Positions 6,502 through 7,041 of a stretch of 7,041 nt of DNA are shown here, one piece after another. The notes beneath the pieces are model-generated. The model was not told the origin of the DNA and made no database searches. It saw only the letters and a program-made list of their open reading frames with translations. The stretch covers positions 1 through 7,041 of the forward strand of contig JACMOF010000063.1 in NCBI GenBank assembly GCA_014378155.1, given 5' to 3'. A program made the translations under genes and the position numbers. Numbering within the stretch: the first letter of the stretch is position 1; each line of letters starts with the position of its first letter. This stretch comes from Caulobacter sp. GTDB lineage: Bacteria; Pseudomonadota; Alphaproteobacteria; Caulobacterales; Caulobacteraceae.

Positions 6502-6611
6502 CGGGTTTCTCACGCGAAAGGCAAAAAAAGGGGAGGAAGCGAGAAGCTTCCTCCCCAGTCGCAGGATCATCGGGGAGGCGTGATGAATCCCAGAGCTAAA
6601 AGTCCAAAGAT
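6502..6611 (-). other. Intergenic spacer between receptor and hydrolase
   Basis: These 110 bp hold the terminator hairpin and little else. Only 21 nt separate its T-tract from the hydrolase start, which is too short for a full promoter. The stretch 6557-6611 could hold one (a TTGGAC is present on the minus strand), but no convincing -10 box was found. Confidence 0.5.
6523..6556 (-). terminator. Strong intrinsic terminator after the TonB-dependent receptor
   Basis: Read on the minus strand, GGGGAGGAAGC (6556-6546) and GCTTCCTCCCC (6540-6530) form a perfect 11-bp stem with a 5-nt loop TTCTC, followed at once by seven T residues (6529-6523). It lies 55 bp after the receptor stop and 21 nt before the hydrolase start. 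It should end the receptor transcript or, if the two genes are co-transcribed, reduce expression of the hydrolase. Confidence 0.93.
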
Positions 6612-7041
6612 CTAGAACTTCACCGTCACATCGGCGAGGAAGCGGCGGCCGTAGACGTCGTAACGGCCGATCCGGTTGGGATCGTTGTCGCGGTACATGC
6701 GCAGGGCCTCGTTGGTCAGGTTGTTGACCTGGAAGCGCACGCCGATGTGGTCGTTGATCTGGTAGGACGAGCTGAAGTCGAGCGTCTTCTCGGTCTCCAG
6801 GGTCTGCAGGTCCGCGCCGCTCCAGCCGTAAATCACCGTCATCGGGCTGTGATACTTGTAGCCCAGTCGCGCCTCGAGCGGGCCGTGGGCGTACCACAGG
6901 TCGACCGTGGCGGTGTTCTTGGCCAGGCCCGTCATGTCGAGGGGATTGTTGGCTGGCGAGAACTCCTTCAGGTCGGAGTCGACGTAAGCGTAGTTCGAAT
7001 AGATCCCGAAATTGGCCAGCGGGCCGGGCAGGAAGAAGAAC
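6612..7041 (-). CDS. TonB-dependent outer-membrane receptor, C-terminal part (5' end cut by window edge)
   Basis: The last 142 residues are visible; a full receptor would have roughly 700-1000, so most of the gene lies right of the window. The segment is a series of amphipathic beta strands typical of the end of a 22-strand barrel: LANFGIYSNYAYVDSD, then TATVDLWYAHGPLEARLGYKY, then KTLDFSSSYQINDHIGVRFQVNNLTNEA. It ends in RRFLADVTVKF with the C-terminal phenylalanine needed for outer-membrane insertion by the Bam machinery. NNLTNE is a common motif near the end of this family. Such receptors import siderophores, cobalamin or, often in Caulobacterales, oligosaccharides with energy from TonB-ExbBD. 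The adjacent secreted hydrolase suggests a galactoside-containing glycan as the ligand, which is inference. The reading frame is open to base 7040, so the start is outside. Confidence 0.9.
   Translation of the reverse strand, partial: FFFLPGPLANFGIYSNYAYVDSDLKEFSPANNPLDMTGLAKNTATVDLWYAHGPLEARLGYKYHSPMTVIYGWSGADLQTLETEKTLDFSSSYQINDHIGVRFQVNNLTNEALRMYRDNDPNRIGRYDVYGRRFLADVTVKF

Noticed and set aside
3679..6615. Plus-strand open frame of 978 codons
   Set aside because: It lies antisense to the GH2 gene and part of the regulator, and its translation is low-complexity with no recognisable domain. Long antisense frames are common in G+C-rich DNA.
6502..6897. Upstream extension of the hydrolase frame, including an ATG at 6570
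   Set aside because: The extension runs through the terminator and into the receptor gene, lacks a Shine-Dalgarno, and would bury the Tat-like signal. The ATG at 6501 fits the signal peptide.
1..7041. CRISPR array, tRNA, rRNA, insertion sequence or phage genes
   Set aside because: No spaced direct repeats, tRNA-like cloverleaf, rRNA segments, transposase motifs or terminal inverted repeats were recognised by eye.

Overview
The window is about two-thirds G+C and all of its genes lie on the minus strand, so it reads from right to left. The codon use, a TonB-dependent receptor paired with a secreted glycosidase, and the protein sequences suggest an alphaproteobacterium, most likely Caulobacterales (Caulobacter or Phenylobacterium type). 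This placement is inference from style and not from a marker gene.

Region A (7041 to about 3994) is a carbohydrate-scavenging pair. It starts with the C-terminal end of a TonB-dependent outer-membrane receptor, cut by the window edge. A very strong intrinsic terminator follows, and then a complete 835-residue glycoside hydrolase family 2 enzyme (beta-galactosidase type) with a Tat-like signal peptide. The hydrolase start codon lies only 21 nt past the terminator T-tract, so it is probably expressed by read-through or from a promoter upstream of the hairpin.

Region B (about 3955 to 1, continuing off the left edge) is a tightly packed operon of four genes: a NikR-like ribbon-helix-helix regulator, two paralogous DUF1989 proteins (urea carboxylase-associated proteins, UAAP1 and UAAP2 types) and a urea/guanidine carboxylase truncated by the window edge. 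The first three genes are joined by 4-base stop/start overlaps and the fourth follows after 8 bp. Published work on this gene set reassigned the DUF1989 pair as carboxyguanidine deiminase and many of the carboxylases as guanidine carboxylases. The expected pathway is guanidine to carboxyguanidine to allophanate, followed by an allophanate hydrolase that would lie beyond the left edge.

The most interesting point is the control of region B. The first gene aligns without gaps to E. coli NikR through the nickel-binding region, but all four nickel ligands are replaced. Its promoter region nevertheless carries a 28-bp inverted repeat with the classical NikR operator geometry (6-bp arms, 16-bp spacer). 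This suggests a NikR-derived regulator that kept its DNA-recognition mode, lost nickel sensing and now controls a guanidine or urea nitrogen operon. A hairpin over its ribosome binding site and a perfect 26-bp palindrome inside the carboxylase gene are further oddities.
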